This document shows positions 48,601 through 57,926 of a stretch of 64,000 nt of DNA, in pieces. The notes below the pieces were generated by a model. It saw only the letters and a list, made by a program, of their open reading frames with translations. It did no database searches and was not told the DNA's origin. The stretch's first letter is position 1. Each line of letters begins with the position of its first letter. The DNA is from Paramoeba atlantica. Lineage: Eukaryota > Discosea. The DNA is taken from NCBI GenBank assembly GCA_977017575.1, contig CDRNVI010000069.1:1-64000 (forward strand), in the 5' to 3' direction. The position numbers and the translations under genes were made by a program.

Positions 48601-49665
48601 GGATGACGAGGGCCCACTCTTTCCGGGCCCTCCCGCACACGTCACCCCATCCCACCCACACGCGGGGGTGTGTTCCTCCCATGACGCGTGTCGGTTCTCC
48701 ATCCCCGCCACGAACTGTACCAGCTGCTCCAGGTCACTTCTCGGGGGGTAGTACCCCCCAGCAACCATCCGGGGCAGCGAGACACTGTGCGCGAGAGCGG
48801 GAGGGGGGGCGGGACCCCGTCCTAAATTTTGTGTGCTCCTCCCTCCCCGGCTCATCTCCACACGTACGGGACCGTACGGGGCAGGTGAGGCCGAAGAAGA
48901 AGAAGGGGACGCCGAAAAAGCCGGTGAGTCTTTTACCCTCTTCGGCGGGATAAACTTCCCCCCGGGGGTGAGGGCGTGGGGCCCGGCCTTCACGGGGGTC
49001 GGGAGCGTGATGGCCGCAGAGGAGGCGGAGGAGGAACGAGGGGGGGTTTTGGTTTGCCGCAGCGGCACTCTCCCCGCTCCATCTCGCCCCACGGAGCTAC
49101 TCGTGGAGGAAGAAGAGGCGGAGTAGGGAGAGAGTTTGGGGTGGAGACCGGACGTGGGGGTTCGTGTGGGGTCGTTGGCGGGGACGGCGGGACCGGAGGG
49201 GAGGGTGAAGGCGGGGGTGTCGGAGAGGGGGCGAGTGGAGGAGAAGGAGGAGGGGGAGCGCGGAGGGGAGCGTCCGGTGTAGACCGCGGACCCGTGGGAG
49301 CGTCGTGAGGAGGTGTGGGAGGGGCTACGGGTCGTGGGGGAGGAGGAGGAGGGGGAGATGGGTGACCGTGTCGTGGAAAGGGGTGGGGTGGAGGGAGGCT
49401 CTTGAGGAGGATCGTCTTGGGGAGAGGAGGACGGGGGAACCGAGGGTGGAGGGGAGTTGGGCGGGGTGTGAAGGGGGCTCGAGGCTTCGCCAGGAGAAGG
49501 TGGATACGCGTGACGAGTAATCAAGCGGCTTGTTTCTGAAGAATCTTCGGATGGCACAGAGGGAGTGACCAAAGTGAGATCATCCGATGCGTAGAGCCGT
49601 GGAGTAGAACAGGGAGAGAGCGTTACCCCAAAAGTGTAAGAGACAAGCAGAAAAAAGAGTGTCAT
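45670..49665 (-). CDS. Large LRR membrane protein (LRR protein 8)
   Basis: Start set at the ATG of MTLFFLLVSYTFGVTLSPC, which reads as a signal peptide; 1331 residues. Residues ~30-310 are Ser/Pro/Thr-rich, mucin-like. The family cap follows (DLEQLVQFVAGMENRHASWE, ACGWDGVTC, about 315-345), then some 30 LRRs of 23 residues (LPPTLRELGLRHNQLTGDLT) to about 1230, with one Gly/Glu/Lys-rich break near 1080. A C-terminal helix (WTLLRTLVLVLGMTLVTCAG) lies before a short hydrophobic end. This predicts a type I surface protein with a large LRR ectodomain and almost no cytoplasmic part. GC content is higher than in the small LRR genes. It is probably a cell-surface recognition or adhesion protein. Confidence 0.88.
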   Translation of the reverse strand: MTLFFLLVSYTFGVTLSPCSTPRLYASDDLTLVTPSVPSEDSSETSRLITRHAYPPSPGEASSPLHTPPNSPPPSVPPSSSPQDDPPQEPPSTPPLSTTRSPISPSSSSPTTRSPSHTSSRRSHGSAVYTGRSPPRSPSSFSSTRPLSDTPAFTLPSGPAVPANDPTRTPTSGLHPKLSPYSASSSSTSSSVGRDGAGRVPLRQTKTPPRSSSASSAAITLPTPVKAGPHALTPGGKFIPPKRVKDSPAFSASPSSSSASPAPYGPVRVEMSRGGRSTQNLGRGPAPPPALAHSVSLPRMVAGGYYPPRSDLEQLVQFVAGMENRHASWEEHTPACGWDGVTCAGGPGKSGPSSSSSDTPEPYVVGIKWSTRGLRGRLDISHKGLPPTLQVLDLSHNEFESISDLTNLPPGLTLLGLSFNQLSGSLEDLPLPPTLRELGLRHNQLTGDLTRVQLPATLRSLILCENALTGDVSELVLPQGLSFLDLSHNRLHGRIETLRLPKSLTRFGMSHCEVTGDLTRLRLPEGLQRVDFSALRIGCEARELRLPESITHVGLMDMGLRGNINDLVLPTGVSRLELNGNFLTGELSELDLPSELRYLDLSNNQLTADVALLNLPQTLTYLSLANNDFYGDVQHLELPLTLTFIDLSFNRLQGELTLDFIPPDVDHLDLSENLLEGEISALQPLPPGLTLLRLGHNRLEGNFHELYLPETLTHLDLSENRDISGEFHAGYLPSGLTHLGLKGCGLLGNLEDEELPPPLEYLSLAHNHLTGNLTTVSFPAKLTHLDLNGNELVGDLPSLVLPPPLKHLALGNNHLTGAIQHLTPLPALTTLDLHDNPCHGDVARLTLPPLLEFLYLANTNLIGELPRLSLPPPLKRLDLNGNDLVGNLDALRLPPGLHYLSLRANRLTGETHALPLPPALSYLDLSGNLGLNGAMEQLALPPGLDVLGLRHTNLYGSLEAAPPLPRALTRLDLAHNEITGRIERLSPGWFPPGLIRLELTNNQLTGALHRMDPGLLPASLRVLDLSENPLEGSDLGEVLGGERAAGEEALGEKEEKGGRVRQPKLPSGLRSLGLRHCGLSGDLGAVWGRVREGKGSGPSPGSPEGVEPHEGGRFPREGVQEEESGGNKKAAPEEMAQGLLLGFFSELQCLDLARNKLEGNLASVALPPSLTDVSLRANRLQGTLDDVWLPEDTLKCDLAENDLQGDLEAFHFPPGIEDLRLGENQKVVGDMEHVQLPPTLLYFDLRDEADRFFSKKGSDDVDDYFRGREDDDPEEEKRSNAEGIRQRLSQLPGWVWTLLRTLVLVLGMTLVTCAGLFHVGILPIYVPPLPI

Positions 49666-49792
49666 GGGCGGCACTTTGAGAACGTCCAAAGAAGTAACAA
49701 TGATCTCCAGTTGTTGGTAATAGAGATGTGAAAAAGACTATTTCGAAACAAAAAATCAAGATTCTTAGAGTGGTGAACCGGGCTACCCCCAC

Positions 49793-50145
49793 ACGCGCTC
49801 ACACACGGGTGTGAGCGGGTGCGGTCGGGTGCGCACTAGAACTTCGTGATGCGAAAAAATTTATCCCTTGGATTTTTAGTTTAGTGTAGGAGCTGAATGC
49901 GTATAAACACTACATTATTATTCATAATTGAGATCTACACGTTTTGGGTAAGATTCATTCGAATAAAAAAAAATAAAAAAAATAAGGCAAATACAGCGAC
50001 AAACGCCTTCCTGCGCAAGCCATTATGGAGCGCATAGAAGAGAGCATCATGGAAATCCCGAAAAGTATCAATGCGTAAACTCCTTCTTGAGATAAACTGC
50101 AAACCTGTTGTAACAATTTGTTACAAAAAAGCAAAAAAAATAAAG
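49793..50145. other. Intergenic, nothing recognised
   Basis: No ORF, repeat or RNA gene is supported. A short CACACGGGTGTGAGCGGGTG palindrome-like run occurs near 49800. Confidence 0.4.
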
Positions 50146-50886
50146 TTAATAATGTGAAGTGAGTGGCTTGTGCCGCTCAATGACGCGGGTAATATTTCCC
50201 AACTCAGGAAATCGCCTCCACTGAGGTTTTGGAATTAAATGGCCTTGAGAGGGGTGTTGCCAGAAATTCGGCCAATGATTTCCCGCAAATTTTGTGGGAT
50301 CAAAATACGCCTCCGCATCGGGAGTACGCAGACGCTCAATTGGAGTGGGCCCCGGGCCCCGGGACTTTGCTGTATTCTTTGTCTGCTCTTCACGGAGAAC
50401 TCGGTCGTTAATCTCCTCTTGTTGAGCAATTCTCCGTCGCGTAATCTCCCTACGTCGGAGACTCGCCATGACACGGTTGTAGTGCCACTGCATACGAGCC
50501 CCGGGGACGAGGCGAAAGTGGCCGTTAACCATCGCGGCATCCGGCATCTTGTTGTCAAACATCGCGTCGCGCACCAGAAAGTTGTACCGGGCTTGGGACT
50601 CGTACCTCATTAAGGCAAGGCGCTCCGTGGCGGCGGGGTAGAACTGGGGGGCGACGGGGAGGGTGTGGGTGCCGGCCAGCACACTCTGGTAAGAGCCACG
50701 ACCCAGGGCACCTCGGCTCATGCGAGAGGCAAGGGGGGAGGTAAAAAAAAGAAAAGATAAGAAAGAAGGAAAATGAAATGAAATGAAATGAAAGGTGCCG
50801 AATTGGTAGGGATATTTTGGAGGAGAAATGTTTACCGACCTTTTCAAAGGTAAGAACGAACTCTGTGACTTGTTACTTCCGACCAT
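50146..50886 (-). CDS. Unidentified basic protein, possibly mitochondrial
   Basis: A 246-residue ORF. The ATG at 50886 follows a pyrimidine tract plus TAG by only 4 nt, a good trans-splice acceptor. A second ATG at 50721 (MSRGALGRGSYQSV) would skip a Phe/Ser-rich stretch encoded by another pyrimidine tract, so the true start is open. The body is rich in Arg, Trp and aromatic residues: FYPAATERLALMRYESQARY, RREITRRRIAQQEEI and NHWPNFWQHPSQGHLIPKPQ. There is no transmembrane helix apart from the N-terminal hydrophobic part of the long form. I do not recognise the family; a mitochondrial ribosomal or respiratory subunit specific to the lineage would fit, as inference only. Confidence 0.65.
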   Translation of the reverse strand: MVGSNKSQSSFLPLKRSVNISPPKYPYQFGTFHFISFHFPSFLSFLFFTSPLASRMSRGALGRGSYQSVLAGTHTLPVAPQFYPAATERLALMRYESQARYNFLVRDAMFDNKMPDAAMVNGHFRLVPGARMQWHYNRVMASLRRREITRRRIAQQEEINDRVLREEQTKNTAKSRGPGPTPIERLRTPDAEAYFDPTKFAGNHWPNFWQHPSQGHLIPKPQWRRFPELGNITRVIERHKPLTSHY

Positions 50887-52682
50887 AGGCCTACAAGGAG
50901 TTTGAGTAAAAAAAATGGAAATAGACTGTACACTGATACAATCCAGTAGAAATTTACTTGACGTGTGTTGTGGATCAAGTATTTAGTACATTCGTCATCC
51001 TATTACGAAAATGTAGGAGTTCTTTCTTCGACTTTAGGAAACAGGTTTTCAGATTTGAATCTTCTTGCTTAATGCTTGTTTAAAGAAATTTTATATTAAC
51101 TTTAAAAACAGTTCAAAAATTTGTTTTTTGCAAATATTTCTTCCTCTTTCTATCAATGGATTGCGGTACAAACGAAAGTCGCAAATTAATATTACTGTGA
51201 CCCCCCCACTTATAGTGACGCGGTTTTCGACCAAACGGCACTATAAGTGGGGGGGGTAGTATGTTTCAGGTCGAGGATGAAAATTTTTCCACCCTGAAAA
51301 AAAACAGCGCGCCGCTTCGCGGCGCAATTCTTTCTATCATGTAGTTTTGAGTGCCTAAGCGCTGTAAAAGGAGTTACTATACTTCACTGCTGTGTATGGG
51401 GTACAGTGGCCGTAAACATTTGTGAAATAAAGATACCCTAAAAGAAAATTGTGAAATATTAATTCGTGAACAAATTTCGAAATGACGATCTGTATTCCGT
51501 ATGTTTCTATAACGAAAAAGACAAATACCTTCGTCACTGCATGCTTACCATTTATTTCTTGGAGCAATTTAAGGTGCACTTTCCTCAAAAATGCCTTTCG
51601 CTCTTTGTTTTCGCTTCTCGGGCGCTTTCTTCCTTCGAGACTGCGATTGATGCGTGATTGATAAAAAGAGGCACCGTTGCTTTTAATGCTTCGGACAGTT
51701 CCTAAACTGATCCGATACATTTCGCTTAGCTTTTTTGTTTCCAATTCGCTACGACAACTTCGTTGAAACCTACGAAAGGCAAAAACTGGCAAAACCTGGA
51801 AAAACCCGCGAAGTCCACTCTGACGTAGTGAAGAAAAGTACTTAGTCAAAAATAGTGAAGAATAGTTGACCTCCGTCGTGCCCTTACTGAAATTATTCTG
51901 ATATTCTTTTTTCTCAGTAAAAATCACCCTATCTAATAATTAGCGGGCACCCACCTTCCTCCACTCTTTTACCGCTGAGGATAGTATCACGGATTCTGAT
52001 AACATTATAATAATGAATGAATAAATTATTCGTTCTGATTAAACATTTTCTTGTCCATCCGATTGGAATATTTGAACGTAATTTTTTTTAAATGTAAAGT
52101 TCTCGCTTTATACTGTCGCGGTAATCTTTTATTGCTTCTTTGTCTCTAGCATCACCCTTAAAAAATGTACCCAAACAATCTGGCCTAGATTTCCACTCGT
52201 TTACAAACTTCGACTCAGCATCTAACATAACCACCGTGTCGCGGTACAATTCTCGCTTGCAAAATAAAATGCACTAAAAACTTGAACATTAGTGCAATTA
52301 AGCCGAGACGCAAGTTGCGAAATAACTTCCGTGAAATATCCATTAAATCCATGTGCAACGTTAGACCAAGGAAGAAGGCAAATCTGTGACATCGTGAAGA
52401 TATAAAGCTAATAAATGCCATAAATTATAGGAAGAAATAGAAAAATAGAGTATACAAACATAGGATGATAGAAATATAGTAGGAAAGATAGAAATACATT
52501 GAGACAGAAGTATGAGCTTACATTACGTTCTTCATTTCCCGCTTTCTTTACTGTACTATGCGTTCAAATTTATTGCAATCCCGTAGGATCGTAAGACTTT
52601 CGCTTCTTCACCTTCATTCCTTCCCCATGAACTTCACCCATGCTTTCAGTCGTCTGCTTGATACTCAGAATTTCAAGATGGA
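50887..52682. other. Long stretch with hairpins and no firm gene
   Basis: Contains a 17-bp-stem hairpin at 51201-51256 (CCCCCCACTTATAGTG and its complement) and a perfect GC hairpin with TTC loop at 51309-51325. A 190-codon minus-strand frame at 51355-51927 lacks an ATG at its start and only vaguely resembles a helix-turn-helix fragment (LSEMYRISLGTVRSIKSNG), so it may be transposase debris. 51930-52680 is AT-rich with nothing recognised. Confidence 0.5.
51201..51256. repeat. Short C-rich inverted repeat (mini-MITE)
   Basis: Arms CCCCCCACTTATAGTG and CACTATAAGTGGGGGG enclose about 21 nt. A related half (CACTATATGTGGGGGG) occurs near 53795-53810. Confidence 0.6.
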
Positions 52683-53455
52683 TCACTTTTTTCCGTAGAG
52701 CAAGTACGGAATCTCATCCGTGCGGCTACAAGTTTCTTGCACCTTCTCCTTAAGATTTTTACTGCGATCGCGGTGCACTCTGCCGTATTCAATAGTCCCA
52801 CCTCGTAGAACACGCCACATCGTCTTGAACCATTGAATCACAACCTCCCGATCCCGCTTGCTATCTTCATATACCCCACCATAACACTTCTTCAAAAATT
52901 CCATCATATGATTTGTGATGGCATCAAAAGGAACCTCACTGACACCTAAGTTCCAGGTCTGTTTCGTCTGATTCCAGCGCCAGTGTCCGGGCATTTCCGC
53001 TTCCTTCACGCCATGTATTTCCGACTTTTCGGCGTCTTTAAAAAAAAGAAGTCTTGCTTCTTGCGCCTTCGTCAAAAGGAGGAGTCCCTGTAACGAAATT
53101 TCAATGTCGATTGGGACATTGCATAATGACTTGAGAACATGCTCTCCGGATCAGAGAATTGGCGAATGCGCGTAGTTATCCACTGTGCGCACATCTCAAT
53201 GATGTTATCCTCCATTCGCTGGGTAAGGTCAGGGGGAGGAAGACGGTCCGGGGCGCATTTGATGGCATTCTTCTCGACACTACTCATGCGTAGCCATTCG
53301 AGAGAAGTTTCTGACCTCTTCAAGGGTATTCGAAAGGTATGCCGTATCGCATACGACACCCATTTCCGCAGGGGTGCATACTTTTCAGAGTCAGGGGAGT
53401 CGATTCCTTCCTCAATGTACTCATCGTCCCCCGGAGGAAAGTCATACTCCAACAT
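52683..53455 (-). pseudogene. Frameshifted gene of an unnamed family
   Basis: Two overlapping minus-strand frames read as one protein. The first (ATG at 53455, MLEYDFPPGDDEYIEEG) has EKNAIKCAPDRLPPPDLTQR and EDNIIEMCAQWI. The second, open from about 53150, has HVLKSLCNVPIDIEISLQGL, LTKAQEARLLFF and HWRWNQTKQTWNLGVSEVPF and ends in a Lys-rich tail. A shift near 53150, around the SDPE codons, would join them, so I call one gene broken by a frameshift; programmed shifting or two short genes are alternatives. A related fragment is on the plus strand at 20757-20951. No known domain recognised. Confidence 0.55.
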
Positions 53456-53579
53456 GTTCACTTAGTTTGAAAGAAATGAATACGAACTATCAGTCATATA
53501 ACGCCATTTCATATATTCCGCTAAGTTCGGATACTTTCTGAAAAGAAAAACAAATCAACTTCGCAAAAACCATGACATA

Positions 53580-53710
53580 AAAAAGAGTTTTTCAAAATCG
53601 TTTCACATATTGTGTTTTGAGAGTTTGGGACCTTTACTAGCTTTCTACGCCGTTGTTTTCACAAAATACTCCTTCTTGAAGCCGTGGCACGCCTCCCAAA
53701 GTGACCCCCC
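53580..53710 (-). repeat. Fragment (E8) of the hairpin-ended repeat
   Basis: Matches E5 at about 4335-4465: CAAAATCGTTTC, GAGAGTTTGGGACCT and ACTAGCTTTCTACGC occur in the same order and spacing, with substitutions. Both ends of the repeat are missing. Confidence 0.7.
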
Positions 53711-53885
53711 CAAAATGGGTGTCCAGGCAAAACCTGGCAAAACCAGACAGGTTTCAACCTTCTAAGTGGGGGGGGGGGTACCCCGCGGCACTATATGTGG
53801 GGGGAGCACAGTATACACGAAAAACAAAAGAGATCGACAGTCAATCGCTATGCTTGTATAGCCACCGCTCTGTACATGAGTCACT

Positions 53886-54689
53886 TTATTCAGTAACGAC
53901 AATTTGGGTGTAATCAACATAAGTAAACATAGGAAGTTCTGATCTTTTCCCCATGCCGCGCAGTTCACTATTGCTTGTTAAACTGAGATCTTTCAATGAT
54001 GCTGGAAGGTGAGTCAAATTAACGACACCAGAAAACGTATTGAACTTTAGACGCAATGTTTTCAAAGAATTTGGCAGCGAAGTCAAGTCAAGTGTTCCAG
54101 TAAATAAATTACTGTCAAGATAAAGATCTACTAGTCCTGCGGGAAGTGTACTGAGAGATACGTCACCATTAAACTTGTTGCGGGATATACCCAATCTTCG
54201 CATTTTTGGAGGGAGTGAAGTCAAGTCCACGGACCCAGAAAATTTATTACTATTCAAAGAGAATATTTCCAGATTTGATGGTAAATAGTTCCATGGAACT
54301 TCACCTGTTAGGCCTTTTACTTGGTAAGATACATCTAGAAGTTGAAGAGTACGAGGCAAATAAGCGAGATGTAGCGCACCTTCGATCTTTCCAAGGCCCA
54401 AGAAAGCGTTTTCAGCTTTGGGTTCCATCCCATCAATAAATATTCTCTTATACGTGTAAATGGAGGGATTCGAATCCAATTTGAATGATTTCTTCCAGAT
54501 TAGTTCCGATACTTCGCCTCTTTCATTGCACTTTAAGTAAGCCCACTCACAGGCTGGGGTACTACTCTTCCATGACGGATGCGGATTCGTTATATCTTGC
54601 ACAAGATGTGCAAGTTCTAATTCTTGTGGGAGATTGCAGGAACTTACCTTAGCGACACGAGACTTTCGTGTGACTTCAGGAACATCCAT
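53886..54689 (-). CDS. LRR protein 9
   Basis: ATG at 54689 (MDVPEVTRKSRVAKVSS; 267 residues). The cap reads LPQELELAHLVQDITNPHPS with ACEWAYLKC. An unusual segment of ~35 residues (SIYTYKRIFIDGMEPKAENA) precedes the LRRs, of which about six follow (LPPKMRRLGISRNKFNGDVS). It is a close paralogue of LRR protein 10: both share the first 17 residues and the end GKRSELPMFTYVD-TQIVVT. It has two LRRs fewer than protein 10. Confidence 0.87.
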   Translation of the reverse strand: MDVPEVTRKSRVAKVSSCNLPQELELAHLVQDITNPHPSWKSSTPACEWAYLKCNERGEVSELIWKKSFKLDSNPSIYTYKRIFIDGMEPKAENAFLGLGKIEGALHLAYLPRTLQLLDVSYQVKGLTGEVPWNYLPSNLEIFSLNSNKFSGSVDLTSLPPKMRRLGISRNKFNGDVSLSTLPAGLVDLYLDSNLFTGTLDLTSLPNSLKTLRLKFNTFSGVVNLTHLPASLKDLSLTSNSELRGMGKRSELPMFTYVDYTQIVVTE

Positions 54690-55170
54690 GAGATAGAATA
54701 AATACAAAAGGCACTATGTAGAAAAATATTTTACGTAAGCGAACCATTTATCATTATAAACCGGGGTGTATATTACCCTATCACTATGATACTATCGCAC
54801 CGCTAAAAACTACAGTGGTTTCAGCATGTAATAGCCCTCAAAAAGATGCTGATTATCAAAGAAGATATAGTATCTTCTCCCCATCTTGGAAATTAAACTT
54901 TTTTCGAGGATTCGGATTTTCCAAAAATCTTGTCTTAGCTGCTTTTCGAGGATCGAGATCTCTTGTTCGTAACAAGAATGAGCAAAATCAGATAAGAATC
55001 TTAAATTCGCCAGGGGACGATTTACTGGAACCACTCTATGTTCTTTTGATAACGATTCGAAAACTGATGTCCTGTCACAGGTTAATAAACGAACCTTACA
55101 TTTTTTTAAAAGCTCGCAACAACATAGATTTCCACACCCATCCGTTCCTTCACCTCACCTTTTCCCCTTT

Positions 55171-57141
55171 TCAACTCTCCCGAAACAACGGATTCTCCGG
55201 AACCCCCTCCGCGACCTTCGCCCAGGTACTCAAAATCTCCCGCTCCACCTCCTCCGTCGCCGGCCACCGCACCGCCCCCGCCTCATTCTGCATCACCACC
55301 ACCAACGTATTATGCACGGGCTTAAAGTAACTCCGTTCCAAACAATGCTGGGCCCCGTCCACAAACACGTGCCTGGCCTGGGGCACCACCACCACTCTCC
55401 GCACGAACCCCTCTCTGTCTTCCTCCATCCCCACGATACACGCCGTCGGGGGATTCCTCCACTCCGGGATCACCACCGTAAACGACAGCGGCCGGCTCGA
55501 CCCGCTCAGCACGCCCACGACGTGCTCCCGGGCGCGCTCCATCACCTCCTCGACGTACGGGGGGCCGACCTCGAAGGACCCCTCAAGGGGGCGGAACCGG
55601 AAGAAGGACCCGAGGCTGCCGAAGCAGGCGTCGGTGTCGGGGAAGGCGGAGCAGCAGCGGCGGAAGTGGGCGTTGATCGGGGAGGCGAAGCCCTCGAGGG
55701 AGACGCCGAGGGTGCGGTGGAGGGCGTGGAGGACGGGCGGGGGGGTGGCGGCGTGGTGGCCGTGGCCCTCGGAGGGGTGGGAGGAGAAGGCGAGGGAGCG
55801 GTAGCGGTGGAGCAGGGTGAGGAGGCGGAGGGGGAAGGGGGAGGGAGGGGTAGGGGTAGTGGCAGGGGTAGGGGGAGGGGTAGTGGCGGTGGAAGTGGTG
55901 GGGGTAGTGGTAGGGGTAGTGGTGGGGGTAGTGGCAGGGGTAGGGGGAGGGGTAGTGGTGGTAGAAGATGGCTTGTTGAGGTTAGTAGGGGTAGTGGTAG
56001 GGGTAGTGATGGGGGTAGTGGTGGTAGGAGATGGCTTGTTGAGGTTGGTGGTGGTGGTTGTGGTGGTAGGGGATGGAGGGTTATGATGGGTAGTAGGGGT
56101 AGTGGTGGTGGTAGGAGAGGATGACTTGTTGAGGTTAATCGTAGAAGATGGATCGTGCTGGTGAGGTGTCCTGGTAAGTGAAGTAGGGGAGGATGGATTC
56201 TGGAGGTTTGTAGGGGTAGGGGTAATAGAAGGTAGGTTGTCTTTTGAGGAGAAACACTCTGAGGGGTTTGCGTCTTCGTAGAGTTGACGAAATTTGGAGA
56301 AATGAGCGGGGAGGATTTCATGAGAGATACCAAGGGAGGGGAGGGTAAGGGTGACGCGGTCAGGGGCATGGGTGATGTGGATGTTGGAGTAGTCACGGGA
56401 AAGGGTTTTATCGGAGACGGTGAGGGATTGATGATGGAGAGTGGCGACCTCCTCACAGGCCAAAGCGAGGAGGCTTTGTTGGATTTTTTTGGCAACTTGG
56501 ATAGCGTGGGCTTCATCTTTGTAGGCGTCCACAGCGGAGCGCTGCATGCACTGTTTCACTAATTCTCGTTCGAGTAGGATACTGTAGTGGTTCGGGTTGC
56601 ATGGAATAAGGGGATCGTACAGCTTCGTGGCCTTACCTTCAGCTTCAGCAAGATCTTGGGCGGAGCGACATTCGAACAACCACCGGTTGAATGCCTCTCG
56701 AGGACGGGTAATGCTCGCCGCCCGTAGTAGACTATCAAAATGTTTTCGCAACTTTACAAGTGCGAAATAACGGCCCGTTTCGTACCAAGCGTCGCGAAGT
56801 GCACATGATTGAGAAAGAAAACGTTTCTGTATGGAGGTAAGATACTGGTTCACGGACAGGGTGTCTTCGTTGTCCACACCGTTTACGTCTGAAGATTTAT
56901 CGAGTGAGGCTGAACTTTTATGTTCCTGTGAACACGGCTTGGAGCTGGCTTTGTTACCACAAGTCACAAAAATTTTGTCATATGATGCAACGTCCGGAAG
57001 TTTCTCAGGCATAGATGATAAGTAAGGCACGAGTGTGCAGGCATCCGCTCGTTCGTTGGACTCACTAAATTCTAGATGCCGTTTTCTGCGAATATCTGTC
57101 TTTCTATCACGGTGAGTTTTATAGATTTTCCAACCTTCCAT
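55171..57141 (-). CDS. PCIF1-type cap-adenosine methyltransferase relative with GPPY
   Basis: From the ATG of MEGWKIYKTHRDRK the protein has 656 residues. Its C-terminal ~200 residues match the PCIF1 family, which makes N6-methyl on cap-adjacent Am: LLHRYRSL, GVSLEGFASPINAHFRRCCS, FPDTDACFGSLG, PLEGSFEV, VVIPEWRNPPTA and KPVHNTLVVVMQNEAG. The helical N-terminal half (about 100-280) also fits. The catalytic motif, NPPF in vertebrate PCIF1, reads GPPY here (about 524-527). A Thr/Pro-rich tandem-repeat linker (about 310-440) separates the halves, and no WW domain is seen. Kinetoplastid cap-4 has N6,N6-dimethylated Am at the first nucleotide, so a PCIF1-like enzyme makes sense here, but the Gly for Asn change makes activity uncertain. 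Confidence 0.85.
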   Translation of the reverse strand: MEGWKIYKTHRDRKTDIRRKRHLEFSESNERADACTLVPYLSSMPEKLPDVASYDKIFVTCGNKASSKPCSQEHKSSASLDKSSDVNGVDNEDTLSVNQYLTSIQKRFLSQSCALRDAWYETGRYFALVKLRKHFDSLLRAASITRPREAFNRWLFECRSAQDLAEAEGKATKLYDPLIPCNPNHYSILLERELVKQCMQRSAVDAYKDEAHAIQVAKKIQQSLLALACEEVATLHHQSLTVSDKTLSRDYSNIHITHAPDRVTLTLPSLGISHEILPAHFSKFRQLYEDANPSECFSSKDNLPSITPTPTNLQNPSSPTSLTRTPHQHDPSSTINLNKSSSPTTTTTPTTHHNPPSPTTTTTTTNLNKPSPTTTTPITTPTTTPTNLNKPSSTTTTPPPTPATTPTTTPTTTPTTSTATTPPPTPATTPTPPSPFPLRLLTLLHRYRSLAFSSHPSEGHGHHAATPPPVLHALHRTLGVSLEGFASPINAHFRRCCSAFPDTDACFGSLGSFFRFRPLEGSFEVGPPYVEEVMERAREHVVGVLSGSSRPLSFTVVIPEWRNPPTACIVGMEEDREGFVRRVVVVPQARHVFVDGAQHCLERSYFKPVHNTLVVVMQNEAGAVRWPATEEVEREILSTWAKVAEGVPENPLFRES

Positions 57142-57274
57142 GATGCTATTACGTACCACGAAGGGTGTAAACGATTAAAAGAGAGAATATACGATGGCGT
57201 CTAAATTAAAATGGAGATAAAATAGAAATAATAAAACATCTAATAAAATAGATAAAATAGAAATATTAAGAGCC

Positions 57275-57398
57275 TACACCCCCACCAAAAAGTATTGTAA
57301 TTTATTAGTATCGACGACGAATTTTTGGTCGATACTAATAAATACAATACTTTTTGTGCCGGCCATTTTTGTGAACAGTACTTTTTAGCGGGGGTGTA
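57275..57398. mobile_element. 124-bp MITE with inner long hairpin
   Basis: Outer ends TACACCCCCACCAAAAAGTA and TACTTTTTAGCGGGGGTGTA are inverted with two mismatches, and TA sits at each end. Inside, AGTATTGTATTTATTAGTAT-like arms form a stem of over 20 bp around GACGAATTTTTG. It lies upstream of the PCIF1-like gene. Confidence 0.75.
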
Positions 57399-57926
57399 AA
57401 TAACTTTAAAAACTTAATTTTTCACCGTTTCAAAAAAGAACCAATCAATGACAAATATTCTACCAGATGACAAATACAATGTTTGTTATCTGTTTTTGTT
57501 GCAAACGAGAGATCTTGTTCCCCTAGCGAAGAGCTGCGGCGCCATTTTCATATTTCCCCCCTTCTCCCCTCTGGCCGCGGAACGTATGTTTTTTCGAGTA
57601 ATATTGGCATGATTGTGTAAGAAAAGATTAAGAAAATATGTTTCTATTTTTTATTTTTGAAGAGGCGTAAAAACAGCGGGAGCGTGCAGATCTCAAAATT
57701 TCGAAAAAAAGTGATGCTGTCACCCCTCTACGCCCTGTGAAAAAAAGGGTGGGTCACTTATTCGTTGGGGGGTTTATTGAGTAAATGCAATGTAAGTAGG
57801 TAGTAATTCTACGCTAAAAAGGAGGAAGAACGAGTAGTACACGTGTACTTCGCTTGCTTCAAGTTAACAGCAATTTGATTCGAATTATAACAATTTTGTC
57901 TTTCTCTCAACCACACAGGAACAAAA

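Noticed and set aside
51355-51927. 190-codon minus-strand frame
   Set aside because: It has no ATG at its start and only a vague helix-turn-helix resemblance; it may be transposase debris, so I mention it only within the region note.
55312-56124. Gly/Arg-rich plus-strand ORFs opposite the PCIF1-like gene
   Set aside because: They are antisense translations of the Thr/Pro linker repeats; the minus strand shows the PCIF1 domain.
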